NCBI GenBank assembly: GCA_021636625.1
Contig: JAJWLX010000010.1
Coordinates: 18,702-82,701, forward strand
Length of the DNA stretch: 64,000 nucleotides
Direction of reading: 5' to 3'
Origin: Prevotella sp.
GTDB lineage: Bacteria > Bacteroidota > Bacteroidia > Bacteroidales > Bacteroidaceae
The stretch's first letter is position 1; each line of letters starts with the position of its first letter. Under the pieces are notes generated by a model. That model did not search any database. It saw only the letters and a list, made by a program, of their open reading frames with translations, and had not been told where the DNA came from. A program made the position numbers and the translations under genes. Of this stretch, positions 1 to 7,990 are shown piece after piece.

Positions 1-406
1 CCTGCTTCACATCGGTAATCACTCCCATCCTGGTATCCTGGTCTGCCTTGATGGAAACGGTCATCAGTTTCTGGTCTTCAGGCGACATCCGCTTCTTCTC
101 GGCAGAGATATAATCCTGCACATCAGAAGCACTGGCAAACTTGTCATTCATCTGTATCTGGGTACCTGAGCCGTATTTGCCCTGCAGATCCTTGGTTGGC
201 TTTCCTATATAAATATGACTTACAGCCGACTTCTTAGTCAGGCGTGTGAGATTCTTTCCTTCTGGCATACGGCATTCCACCTTTAATGTAACCTGTCGCA
301 TGTGGGTAACGATCATAAAGAAAAAGAGTACCGAGAAAATCAGATCCGGCAAAGATGACGTATTCAACTCCGGAACCGAATGCGATTTTTTACGAAAATT
401 CATCAT
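1..406 (-). CDS. exbD: ExbD/TolR family biopolymer transport protein (3' end outside window)
   Basis: Reading leftward from two adjacent ATG codons at 406-401, the protein starts MMNFRKKSHS, then has one hydrophobic segment (DLIFSVLFFFMIV) and a periplasmic part. This is the ExbD/TolR plan: short basic cytoplasmic N-terminus, one membrane helix, periplasmic domain. ExbD proteins work with ExbB to pass proton motive force to TonB at outer-membrane transporters. The first ATG overlaps the TGA of the preceding exbD-like gene (ATGA), so the two are translationally coupled. About 135 codons are visible and the stop lies beyond base 1. Family call is firm; which TonB system it serves is not known. 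Confidence 0.9.
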   Translation of the reverse strand, partial: MMNFRKKSHSVPELNTSSLPDLIFSVLFFFMIVTHMRQVTLKVECRMPEGKNLTRLTKKSAVSHIYIGKPTKDLQGKYGSGTQIQMNDKFASASDVQDYISAEKKRMSPEDQKLMTVSIKADQDTRMGVITDVKQ

Positions 407-1002
407 TTGGCGCCTCCTTTCTCCTGGGTTGACTGGGTTTCCTGTTTCTCTTCCGCATCAGCATCTACACTCTTGTCTTCATGAGTCATTGCATTGGCAT
501 ACGACTCCGTAATGCGCTGAGGACAGAGCTTACGCACCTGCTCCTTCTGATCATTGTTCAAAAGCGCAAAGTCTCTATGATATTTCTTCTGGGCTGCCTC
601 ATTGCGAAGTTGCGCATAGGCTTCCATCAACTCATTCTGCATCTGGAAATAGAGGTTGTAGTTGGCATCACGGTCGCTCTCGATGGAAATCAGATGTTTC
701 TTACCCAGGCGATGTACCAAGCGGACGGTTTCCTGCTTCAGATCTTCCAGCTTCATCGGCTGGTTGTTCACCAGCAGCGTATCTCCAGCCGTAAGATGAA
801 TCGCCATCAGACTGTTCTTATCCACCACCGATTCCTGCTGTTCCTTCTTCTGAGGTTCAGGCGAAGGCAGCTGGCGCAACAATCCCTTATCCACATCCAT
901 GGATGTGGTTACAAGGAAGAATATCAGCAGCATAAACGAGATGTCGGCTGTTGAGGTGGTATTCAATCCCGGGGTTTCGTTACGATTCCTTCTTATCAGC
1001 AT
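403..1002 (-). CDS. ExbD/TolR-like biopolymer transport protein
   Basis: A 199-residue protein beginning MLIRRNRNETPGLNTTSTAD. It has a single membrane helix near residues 21-37 (DISFMLLIFFLVTTS) whose Asp at the start of the helix matches the conserved proton-path Asp of ExbD/TolR. The periplasmic part is longer than usual and ends in a charged Glu/Lys/Gln-rich tail (after residue 180). It lies downstream of exbB and a small membrane gene and overlaps the next exbD by four bases. Two exbD paralogues in tandem behind one exbB is common in Bacteroidetes. Probable role: stator subunit of a TonB energy-transducing complex in the inner membrane. Confidence 0.88.
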   Translation of the reverse strand: MLIRRNRNETPGLNTTSTADISFMLLIFFLVTTSMDVDKGLLRQLPSPEPQKKEQQESVVDKNSLMAIHLTAGDTLLVNNQPMKLEDLKQETVRLVHRLGKKHLISIESDRDANYNLYFQMQNELMEAYAQLRNEAAQKKYHRDFALLNNDQKEQVRKLCPQRITESYANAMTHEDKSVDADAEEKQETQSTQEKGGAK

Positions 1003-1053
1003 TGCTTTATGATATGATACTAACTATTTTTTTTGATTGATAATTACAGGCTG

Positions 1054-1614
1054 TTACTGCTTCTTTCGGATATATCGGGTGGCACCGAAGCAAACGGCTC
1101 CAATACCTGCCAGCAACATCAGCAGCGAGGTGATGACAAACATATCAGAAAGTTTCAGCCACAACCAGTCGGCGTAGTTCTCGCCATTGATGAGCATCGG
1201 ATCGGAACCTCCCAAGAGGAAGGTAAGAATCAGAACTGCCAACAAGGTAAGCCAGGTGATACGGAAGATACGACGCACCGGCACACCATTCACCACAGCC
1301 TCCGACCTGCTGCTCCGGTAATCCTTCACCATCGAATAGACCGCCAAGCCTACTCCTCCTATCAGGAAAAGCCACATCAGGAAGATGAGCACATCGGTAA
1401 AAAGAGGGGCATTGAAGTCGGGGTTCTCATCGAAAGGCAAATCATAGCCTATCAGATAGAACAGACCGAAAACCAGCACAGCCAAACCTATCATCAGACG
1501 GAAAACCTTCTGAGATATCTGTTCAGCAGACTTGTTACTTTGAACTTTGAACTTTGAACTTTGAACTTTCAACATGGAACTTTCAACTTTGAACGTTGTT
1601 TCTTCACTCTTCAC
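1054..1614 (-). CDS. Hypothetical inner-membrane protein between exbB and exbD
   Basis: A 186-residue protein with about four membrane helices (roughly residues 39-60, 72-94, 112-135 and 150-175). I do not recognise a family. It sits inside the exbB-exbD operon, so a role linked to that complex is likely by context only. The start shown is a GTG at 1614 that overlaps the exbB TGA by four bases (GTGA). The first 26 codons run through an AAAGTTC heptanucleotide repeat, giving a repeated KVQSSKF-type N-terminus. A later ATG at 1575 (MLKVQSS) also lies in the repeat, so the true start is uncertain. Confidence 0.7.
   Translation of the reverse strand: MKSEETTFKVESSMLKVQSSKFKVQSNKSAEQISQKVFRLMIGLAVLVFGLFYLIGYDLPFDENPDFNAPLFTDVLIFLMWLFLIGGVGLAVYSMVKDYRSSRSEAVVNGVPVRRIFRITWLTLLAVLILTFLLGGSDPMLINGENYADWLWLKLSDMFVITSLLMLLAGIGAVCFGATRYIRKKQ
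1536..1595. repeat. AAAGTTC heptanucleotide repeat (read on the minus strand)
   Basis: Plus-strand copies of ACTTTGA follow each other about five times, then two diverged copies. Three 7-mers equal seven codons, so the repeat is read as a heptapeptide repeat in the membrane protein gene. A related repeat spans the tatD start codon near 6,034-6,068. Confidence 0.8.
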
Positions 1615-2330
1615 TTATTCTTGGCAATGATATCCATCAATGTAACAGCCGATTCTTCCATCTGACTGGTGAGATGTTCTACCTTGGAAAGGATATAGTT
1701 ATAGAACACCATCAGAATCAAGGCAACAATGATACCGAAGATGGTAGTAATCAGCGCCACCTTCATACCCGAAGCCACGATAGTAGGACTGATATCTCCC
1801 GCCTGCTGAATCTGGTCGAAAGCCATCACCATACCGATCACCGTACCCAGGAATCCGAGGGAAGGAGCCATGGCGATGAAGAGCTTGATCCAGGAACATC
1901 CCTTCTCCAGGTTGGCAGCCTGCACGGTGCCATATCCACTTACCGAGCGCTCGATATCATCGAGATGCTCATCTATATGCACCAATCCCTGATAGCAGAT
2001 AGAAGCTACAGGTCCACGGGTATTGCGGCAAAGTTCCTTGGCACCTTCCACATCTCCAGCCTCTACCTTCTGGTCGATATCCTGCATCAGCTTCTTGGCA
2101 TTGATTTCAGAAAGACTGAGATAGATGATGCGCTCAATACAGAAAGCCAGGCCCACGATGAGAGCGATGGCAACGAGCGACATAAAGCCGGCATTACCCT
2201 CTATGAACTTCGTCTTAAGAGCTTGATGAAATCCGATATTCTCGTCTTGTGCCATAACAGGCAGAGAACACATTACTGTGAAAATGAATATTGCGAAACG
2301 CGCAATAGCTGTATTTTTCTTCATAATCAT
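1611..2330 (-). CDS. exbB: ExbB/TolQ/MotA family proton channel protein
   Basis: A 239-residue protein. An N-terminal hydrophobic segment ending VMAQDE looks like a cleaved or anchoring signal. It is followed by a membrane helix near residues 48-68 (FMSLVAIALIVGLAF), a long cytoplasmic loop, and the MotA/TolQ/ExbB core with two helices (APSLGFLGTVIGMVMAF and ALITTIFGIIVALILMV). This is the signature core of ExbB, which forms the channel that uses proton motive force to drive TonB. It is first in a four-gene run: exbB, a membrane protein, exbD, exbD. Only 27 bases separate it from the tRNA-Ser gene upstream, so it may be read from the tRNA promoter. Confidence 0.92.
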   Translation of the reverse strand: MIMKKNTAIARFAIFIFTVMCSLPVMAQDENIGFHQALKTKFIEGNAGFMSLVAIALIVGLAFCIERIIYLSLSEINAKKLMQDIDQKVEAGDVEGAKELCRNTRGPVASICYQGLVHIDEHLDDIERSVSGYGTVQAANLEKGCSWIKLFIAMAPSLGFLGTVIGMVMAFDQIQQAGDISPTIVASGMKVALITTIFGIIVALILMVFYNYILSKVEHLTSQMEESAVTLMDIIAKNK

Positions 2331-2357
2331 ATATACCTTATTATATATATAAAAAAG

Positions 2358-2445
2358 CGGAAAGAGGGGGATTCGAACCCCCGATTCCCTTTAGGGGAAT
2401 ACACGCTTTCCAGGCGTACCTCTTCAGCCACTCGAGCACCTTTCC
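2358..2445 (-). tRNA. tRNA-Ser (anticodon GGA)
   Basis: On the minus strand an 88-base cloverleaf can be folded. The acceptor arm GGAAAGG pairs with TCTTTCC, the anticodon loop is CTGGAAA (anticodon GGA, reading UCC/UCU), there is a long variable arm typical of tRNA-Ser, and a TPsiC arm with GGTTCGAATCC. CCA is not encoded: the discriminator G is followed by C and a T run. It lies 27 bases ahead of exbB on the same strand. Confidence 0.95.
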
Positions 2446-2457
2446 AGTTTCGAAGTA

Positions 2458-2465
2458 CAAAATTA
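2458..2465 (-). promoter_or_regulatory. Putative promoter -7 box for tRNA-Ser
   Basis: TAATTTTG on the minus strand fits the Bacteroidetes TAnnTTTG -7 element and lies 12 bases ahead of the tRNA 5' end. No clean TTTG -33 box is seen at the usual spacing. Confidence 0.5.
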
Positions 2466-2538
2466 TCACTTTTTATTCGAAAATCCACATATTCGTTTGC
2501 TTTTTACATTTCTTTAACTAGAGAATGTATAAAACAAG

Positions 2539-2590
2539 CGCCCTGAAAGGACAAAAGCATCTATTTTAAAGCTTTTGCCCTGTCAGGGCG
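2539..2590. repeat. REP-like palindrome downstream of the GH84 gene
   Basis: Two 20-base arms (2539-2558, starting CGCCCTGAAAGG; and 2571-2590) pair at 18 of 20 positions around a 12-base loop. It sits 19 bases after the GH84 stop and could serve as its terminator, though no strong T run follows. The GCCCTGA...AAAAGC form is like palindromes scattered through Bacteroidales genomes (recollection, not searched). Confidence 0.75.
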
Positions 2591-2609
2591 TATGAATAAA
2601 ATTCCAATC

Positions 2610-5147
2610 TTATTTTTCAGGAATAATCTCGAAGATTTCGGCTGAACCATCCAGCTGAACCTTCGCTGCCTTCTTCACCAAATCTATCTTGCAGAATGAC
2701 TGGTCGATGTTGGTTGTTGCCAATACCTTGCCCTTGGCATTCAGCTGGCGACAAACCAATGATTTGCCTGGAGCCAACTTCAACAGCAGGGTGTAACCCT
2801 TTACATTCTTTTCTACACCCATAGTAAGGGTGCCCTCGTTAGAGAATGAGGTGCAAGGGTTCTCATCGAAACCATACATCGCTGCCTGCAGATTGCCTGC
2901 CTCAACAGGGAAGTTCAAACGCTCTGGAGTAGTTGGGTTCACCTCGAAAGTACGGACTGCAGCCCAGTTGCGCTTGTCAGACTTCAACTTCTTGATGCGG
3001 ATATAACGAGCCTCAACAGGAGAATCGGTCTTCCAGTTGATGATATACTGCTTCTTCAACTCGCCGGTAAGAGCTTTCCACTCCTTCTTGTCAAGAGAAT
3101 ACTCCAGTACTGTGTTGTCGAAGTAATCCACATCATCTACAGAGTTACGGCCCTGGAGGATTCTTACCTCAGAAACAGAACGAACACAACCTAAGTCTGC
3201 ACCAATCCAGTCGCCAGTGTTCTGACCATTACCTGATGTATAATAGGTGGTAGAATCATTGTCGAACATCGCCTTGCTCTGGGTAGTTCTCAAGGTGGCA
3301 TAAGTACCGATACCCTTATAGAAAGCAGGCACCTTGCCAGTCAACTTCTTGAAGAAACCAGAAGCCATATCATCCATAGACTGCTCATAGAATGGCTGCA
3401 ATACCATGGTTCCAGACTTATGCTTCTCGTAAGCAGCCACATCTTCCTTGCTCATACGGTTGTTTACATAGCCATCCCAGAAAGCCTGGTCATTACCAGC
3501 CTTGTACTCCTTGATGAGCTGCATGGTCTTCAAGCCACGGTTACCCAACTTGCCAAACTCAGTCAACCAAGGACGGAGTTCCTTCATCAGCAAGGCATTC
3601 TTGCAGTTTGCCTCCATCTGAGCAGGCGCATTCTTCACCTTTTCAAATTCCTTCTGCAAAGCATTGAACTCAGCATCCGTAAAGTTGTCGATGCGGAAGC
3701 TCTTGGTTTCCCATGATTCGATACGGCGATAACCGGTTTCTGTATCGCATGAGTGCATGGCGAATGTACGATAAGCATCGTGTGCCTCTGGAGTCAGATC
3801 TACCAGACCACGCTCCCAGTTGTCGAGCGGATTATAGTTGGCGATATTCCATGCATAGTCAGCTACACCGTAGAGAGCCAGCTTGGAAGCCTCACCATGC
3901 TCCATCGGGTTGCTCACGAAACCACAGAGATCCTTGTTGGTCAGGTCGGTCTGCAAACCGTAGGTAGGACCCTGCATGATGATATGGCGTGCATAATCGG
4001 TTACAGGGAAGTTCCACCAGTAGTAAGCAGGGCGCTTGATACGGGAGTTCACCCAATCGAGCGTCTCGCGGGTCAGGTCGCTACATACCACATCACCTGT
4101 CCAGAATACATTGATGGATGGATCGAGGGTATTACCGAAGATAGCCAGAGAACCGGTTGGTTTTGGATTCGCCCAGAGACGGGTATAATCGGTAGGACAC
4201 ATCACGAGCGGTGTAACATCACCCTTAGCCTTCACAAACTCCTTAGCCAGGCGGTTCAAGAGTTCAGACTGCTTCACTGGGTTGGCACCCTCGCCGGAAA
4301 TATCATCAAAGAAGATAGCGAAAGAACGTACACCGAGGTCGTACATCAAGTCGAGCTTGTGAACCAGGTTCTGATAGTCTTCCTCGTTCCACTTGATATC
4401 CTGTCCCGGATGGATAGCCCATACGAAATCTACACGATTGCGACGGCAAGCCTGTACGAGTTCGCTGATGTTCTTAGCCTCTTTCTCAGGATAAGGCAAG
4501 CGCCAGTTAGGGCAGCTGTGATAAGGATCATCCTTTGGACCATAGAGATAGGTGTTCATCTTGTTCTTTCCATAATAATCGATGAGGGAAAGACGCACCT
4601 GATGAGACCAAGGCTCACCATAGAAGCCTTCTACTACACCACGGTTTGGAAGATCAGGGTAGTCGTTGCAAGTGGTATAAGGCATCTGGCCCTTTGCCAT
4701 CTCGCTGTTTACAATCTGGCGCAAGGTCTGCAAGCCATAGAAAGCACCACGCTCATCGTATCCCACAATCTGGATACCTTTGGCATCAGCCTTCAGGCTG
4801 TAAGCTCCAGATACAGGCTTGACTCCTGCTTTAGCAGCAAGCTTCTCACCGAAATCGATGGTCAGGCGAATGCCCTTGGCGTTAGCGGTCAGGAACTTCA
4901 CATCATCAGCAAACTTACCTTTCTTGTCGATTACCTTGACACCCTTCTGCAGGTCGAGTCGGTTAGCAGCATCCACATTCAGGAGATGTGGTGTAGGACT
5001 CACGATGAGTCCGTGATGATCCAGTTTCTTACCAGGAATCATGTGCACGTCCTGCTTTTCAGAACGCTGGCCGCTCAGGTCTTGTGCCTGAGTGCCCTGT
5101 GCAAATGCTGCCATCAACATAGCAGCCAAAATCACTTTTCTAGTCAT
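2610..5147 (-). CDS. Secreted GH84 beta-N-acetylhexosaminidase with C-terminal discoidin-type domain
   Basis: An 845-residue protein with a signal peptide (MTRKVILAAMLMAAFAQGTQA). Domains in order are a GH20b-like N-terminal region (about 45-150), the GH84 catalytic barrel (about 165-460) and an F5/8-type C (discoidin) carbohydrate-binding region near residues 625-760. GVVEGFYGEPWS (residues 170-181) and FFDDISGEG (DD at 281-282) match the substrate-binding and paired catalytic Asp motifs of GH84, as in Bacteroides BtGH84. It should release terminal beta-GlcNAc from glycoproteins or mucin-type glycans by substrate-assisted catalysis, in the periplasm or at the cell surface. The start ATG gives a clean signal peptide. 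Confidence 0.93.
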   Translation of the reverse strand: MTRKVILAAMLMAAFAQGTQAQDLSGQRSEKQDVHMIPGKKLDHHGLIVSPTPHLLNVDAANRLDLQKGVKVIDKKGKFADDVKFLTANAKGIRLTIDFGEKLAAKAGVKPVSGAYSLKADAKGIQIVGYDERGAFYGLQTLRQIVNSEMAKGQMPYTTCNDYPDLPNRGVVEGFYGEPWSHQVRLSLIDYYGKNKMNTYLYGPKDDPYHSCPNWRLPYPEKEAKNISELVQACRRNRVDFVWAIHPGQDIKWNEEDYQNLVHKLDLMYDLGVRSFAIFFDDISGEGANPVKQSELLNRLAKEFVKAKGDVTPLVMCPTDYTRLWANPKPTGSLAIFGNTLDPSINVFWTGDVVCSDLTRETLDWVNSRIKRPAYYWWNFPVTDYARHIIMQGPTYGLQTDLTNKDLCGFVSNPMEHGEASKLALYGVADYAWNIANYNPLDNWERGLVDLTPEAHDAYRTFAMHSCDTETGYRRIESWETKSFRIDNFTDAEFNALQKEFEKVKNAPAQMEANCKNALLMKELRPWLTEFGKLGNRGLKTMQLIKEYKAGNDQAFWDGYVNNRMSKEDVAAYEKHKSGTMVLQPFYEQSMDDMASGFFKKLTGKVPAFYKGIGTYATLRTTQSKAMFDNDSTTYYTSGNGQNTGDWIGADLGCVRSVSEVRILQGRNSVDDVDYFDNTVLEYSLDKKEWKALTGELKKQYIINWKTDSPVEARYIRIKKLKSDKRNWAAVRTFEVNPTTPERLNFPVEAGNLQAAMYGFDENPCTSFSNEGTLTMGVEKNVKGYTLLLKLAPGKSLVCRQLNAKGKVLATTNIDQSFCKIDLVKKAAKVQLDGSAEIFEIIPEK

Positions 5148-5200
5148 AATGAATAGTTTGGTTTTAATATTAAGCTTATAATTTTTATTATTTCATAGGG

Positions 5201-5242
5201 GAAAGACGCTTTCCTTATTTAATTCAGCTGAAAGACGCTTTC
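5201..5242. repeat. Direct repeat of a 13-base palindrome at the tatD stop codon
   Basis: GAAAGACGCTTTC occurs at 5201-5213 and again at 5230-5242, once inside the tatD 3' end and once just past its stop. Each copy is itself a GAAAG-ACG-CTTTC hairpin; the distal copy may act as a weak terminator. Confidence 0.6.
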
Positions 5243-6046
5243 TACATTCTTATTCGTCTGTTCAGCGAATTCCTCCTCACTCACTCCGTATGCTTTCGCC
5301 AGAGTCTTGAGCACTTCTATCACGAAGGCGCTTTCATTGCGCTTGCCACGATAAGGCACGGGAGCCATGTATGGAGAGTCGGTCTCCAGGATGATGCGAT
5401 TCATCGGAACCGCAGCCGGAAGGTCTTCTCTGAGATGACTGCTCTTGAAAGTAGAAACACCGCCGATACCCAGCACGAAGTTATCGAAAGAGAGAAGCTC
5501 TTCAGCCTCCTTCTGATTGCCGGTGAAGCAGTGGAACACGCCGCCAGGCAGTTCTTTCTGATATTGACGAAGCAAGTGCACCATCTCGTTCTGTGCCTTG
5601 CGGCAATGAATCATCAGGGGGAGTCGGGTTTCTACCGACCATTTCACCTGTTCCTCGAATGCCTCCAACTGCTCCTGCTCAAACTCACGGCTCCAGTAAT
5701 AATCCAGTCCGATTTCGCCGACGGCTATAAAATCGGAAATCCGAGGAGAATCGTCTGCAGGATTGGCATTGCCTGTTATGCGATGTTCCTCCAATATCTT
5801 TCGGAGTTCAGCCAGCTGATCCTTCCAGTCTGCCTTCACCTCTTCAGGATGCAAACCGATCATCGGATAGGCATAACCCGGATATTCCCGACTCAATGCC
5901 AGGACAGCGTGCGTGGTCTTCACGTCGATGGCAGGCAAGAACACCTTGCCTACCCCCGCTTCCCTGGCACGAGCGAAAGCTTCCGCTCTATCCTCATCAA
6001 ACTCTTCTGCATCGAGATGAGTATGCGTATCTATTACTTTGAACAT
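5219..6046 (-). CDS. tatD: TatD family metal-dependent hydrolase (DNase)
   Basis: A 275-residue protein with the full set of TatD metal-binding motifs: DTHTHLD (residues 6-12), GEIGLDYYW, MIHCRKA, HCFTG and LETDSPYMAP. Family members are cytoplasmic divalent-metal nucleases of the amidohydrolase fold, some shown to be 3'-5' DNases. Length is slightly above the usual 255-265. An insertion at about residues 95-105 (NANPADDSPR) is unusual. The start codon and first three codons (MFKV) lie inside an AAAGTTC-like repeat. It follows the polyprenyl synthetase by 26 bases, so the two are probably co-transcribed. Confidence 0.92.
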   Translation of the reverse strand: MFKVIDTHTHLDAEEFDEDRAEAFARAREAGVGKVFLPAIDVKTTHAVLALSREYPGYAYPMIGLHPEEVKADWKDQLAELRKILEEHRITGNANPADDSPRISDFIAVGEIGLDYYWSREFEQEQLEAFEEQVKWSVETRLPLMIHCRKAQNEMVHLLRQYQKELPGGVFHCFTGNQKEAEELLSFDNFVLGIGGVSTFKSSHLREDLPAAVPMNRIILETDSPYMAPVPYRGKRNESAFVIEVLKTLAKAYGVSEEEFAEQTNKNVESVFQLN

Positions 6047-6072
6047 TGAACTGTCAACTTTGAACTTGATGA

Positions 6073-7056
6073 TTAGTACTGGCGCTTCATCATTTTCTGT
6101 GCATACTTCGCCAACTCCTCCTTGCGCTCAGCAGGCACATTCACAGCATCAAGATACTTCTTGCTCTGCTCGAAGTAATAGGCAATCTTATCCTGTGCCA
6201 TCTTGTCGATACCGATCTCGTTATAGAGACGGGTAACAGCAGCCACCTTCTCATTGCGGTCGAATTCCTTGGCATCCACCCATTTCTGGAGTTCAGCACG
6301 CTGGGCATCATTGGCATGGTTGAAGGCATTGATGAGCATGAAAGTCTTCTTGTTAGAAGTGATATCACCACCAATAGCCTTACCAAACACCTTGGAATCA
6401 CCATATACATCGAGGAAATCATCCTGCAGCTGGAAAGCCAAGCCAATCTGCTCGCCAAACTTATAGAGATTGTCAGCATCCTCAGCAGAAGCATCAGCCA
6501 GGATGGCACCAATCTTCAGGGCACAAGCCAGAAGCACACTGGTCTTGAGGCGAATCATCTCGATATACTCCTCTTCCTTCACATCATTGCGGTTTTCAAA
6601 CTCCATATCATACTGCTGTCCCTCTCCAATCTCAAGGGCTGTAGTAGTAAAGAGCTTCATCACCTTGGCAAGATGCTGATCGTCGCACTGTGCCATTCTC
6701 TCGTAAGCCAACACCAACATACTGTCACCAGAGAGGATAGCAGTATTGGCATTCCACTTCTTGTGTACAGTCTCATGACCACGACGGAGGTCTGCATTAT
6801 CCATCAGGTCGTCGTGCAAGAGCGTATAGTTGTGATAGGTCTCAAGAGCTATCGCATTCATCAGAATCTTCTCAGGATCATTCTTGAAAAGATTGTATCC
6901 CAAGAGCATTAAAACAGGGCGAATACGCTTTCCACCTAAAGAGAGTACGTACTTCACCGGTTCGTAAAGCGACGATGGTTTACGATCGTATGGGAGATTT
7001 GCCAGGAAATCATTCACCATTACCAATAATTCTTCTGATGTCTTCATATCTATCAT
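6073..7056 (-). CDS. Polyprenyl synthetase (trans-isoprenyl diphosphate synthase)
   Basis: A 327-residue protein with both Asp-rich motifs of the family: LLHDDLMDNADLRRG (first) and QLQDDFLDVYGD (second). GGKRIRPVLMLL near residue 55 is the IPP-binding region. It condenses IPP with allylic diphosphates. The Tyr five residues before the first DDxxD points to a short product (C15-C20), an inference from known chain-length determinants. It lies between tonB (37 bases upstream) and tatD. A second ATG nine bases in (7047, MKTSEEL) is an equally good start. It could be farnesyl or geranylgeranyl diphosphate synthase (ispA-type). Confidence 0.9.
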   Translation of the reverse strand: MIDMKTSEELLVMVNDFLANLPYDRKPSSLYEPVKYVLSLGGKRIRPVLMLLGYNLFKNDPEKILMNAIALETYHNYTLLHDDLMDNADLRRGHETVHKKWNANTAILSGDSMLVLAYERMAQCDDQHLAKVMKLFTTTALEIGEGQQYDMEFENRNDVKEEEYIEMIRLKTSVLLACALKIGAILADASAEDADNLYKFGEQIGLAFQLQDDFLDVYGDSKVFGKAIGGDITSNKKTFMLINAFNHANDAQRAELQKWVDAKEFDRNEKVAAVTRLYNEIGIDKMAQDKIAYYFEQSKKYLDAVNVPAERKEELAKYAQKMMKRQY

Positions 7057-7093
7057 ATTTCTAATTTATAATATCTGATTTATAACTTGTCTT

Positions 7094-7831
7094 TTATAAC
7101 TTGAATACCACCGGAACGGCAATCATGGTACGGCACACCTTGTTCTTATCCATACCCGGTTTCCATTTGGGCATCATTTTCATCACGCGGAGCGCTTCAG
7201 CATCAAGGGCAGCATCCACCGAGGTACTTACCTTGGTATTGGCGATGCTTCCATCCTTGTTCACGATGAAGGTAACCACCACCGTGCCCTGTACCTTGTT
7301 GTTCTGCGCCACCTGCGGATACTTCAGGTTCTTGGTGAGCCATTGCATAAATGCCGACCAGCCTCCCGGAAACTCCGGAATCTTCTGCACCACGGTAAAC
7401 TTAATAGGGGCCTCAGCCTGTGTATCTGCCGGATCCACCGCCGTCTCAGGAGCCGCCTCCTTCACGTCAGCCCCTTCTACTACCCCCGATCCATCACCGA
7501 TTACCAGCTCGCTGGTAGTAGTACTGATCTTTTCCGGTGTCTTCTTGACCATTTGCTGCTCGGTAGGTTTCACCTCCTGAGTGATAGCCTGCGAGGCAGG
7601 TGCCTTCGCCATAGCCTCCGCACTCACCATATCTTTCTGATCGGGCGGAGTTGACATTTCCATATCTTGCGAAAGATCTTCAAAGTTCTCAGCCCAGTCG
7701 TCATCTCCCTGCGGATTTCTGGAATATTGCAATCCTACAAAAAGAAGCGTAAAGGCAATAAGGAGTCCCAGCAGGAAAAAGGTTACCCGCTTGTCCTCCA
7801 ACTGTGCACGATCTGATTTCTTTATTTCCAC
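7094..7831 (-). CDS. tonB: TonB family energy transducer
   Basis: A 245-residue protein. It has a short cytoplasmic N-terminus, a single membrane helix near residues 16-37 (VTFFLLGLLIAFTLLFVGL), a Pro/Thr/Glu-rich periplasmic linker and a C-terminal TonB domain starting at IPEFPGG. The tail contains GTVVVTFIVNKDGS and the ALRVMKMMPKWKPG segment typical of Bacteroidetes TonB. It links the ExbB/ExbD motor to TonB-dependent outer-membrane receptors. It heads a leftward set (tonB, polyprenyl synthetase, tatD), and the exbB/exbD genes lie 5 kb further on. A divergent promoter region separates it from porQ. Confidence 0.93.
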   Translation of the reverse strand: MEIKKSDRAQLEDKRVTFFLLGLLIAFTLLFVGLQYSRNPQGDDDWAENFEDLSQDMEMSTPPDQKDMVSAEAMAKAPASQAITQEVKPTEQQMVKKTPEKISTTTSELVIGDGSGVVEGADVKEAAPETAVDPADTQAEAPIKFTVVQKIPEFPGGWSAFMQWLTKNLKYPQVAQNNKVQGTVVVTFIVNKDGSIANTKVSTSVDAALDAEALRVMKMMPKWKPGMDKNKVCRTMIAVPVVFKL

Positions 7832-7961
7832 AATATCTATTATCTACTATTTGCAGACTTGTTCACCCGTTTTTGGGGTCCAAACTGCAATATTTTACAT
7901 TCTCTTTCGTTATTTTCTACGAAAACATTGCAAATTTACGTCTTATTTCTCAAAAAAGCCG

Positions 7962-7969
7962 TATCTTTG
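7962..7969 (+). promoter_or_regulatory. Promoter -7 box for porQ-cmk
   Basis: TATCTTTG matches TAnnTTTG and lies 21 bases before the porQ ATG, giving a very short leader. No exact TTTG at -33 is seen, though the upstream stretch is AT-rich. Confidence 0.6.
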
Positions 7970-7990
7970 CCAAAGAATTAGATATTTTAA

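Noticed and set aside
3753..5156. 467-codon plus-strand ORF
   Set aside because: It is antisense to the GH84 gene, whose signal peptide and catalytic motifs are clear; the plus-strand translation shows no recognisable domain.
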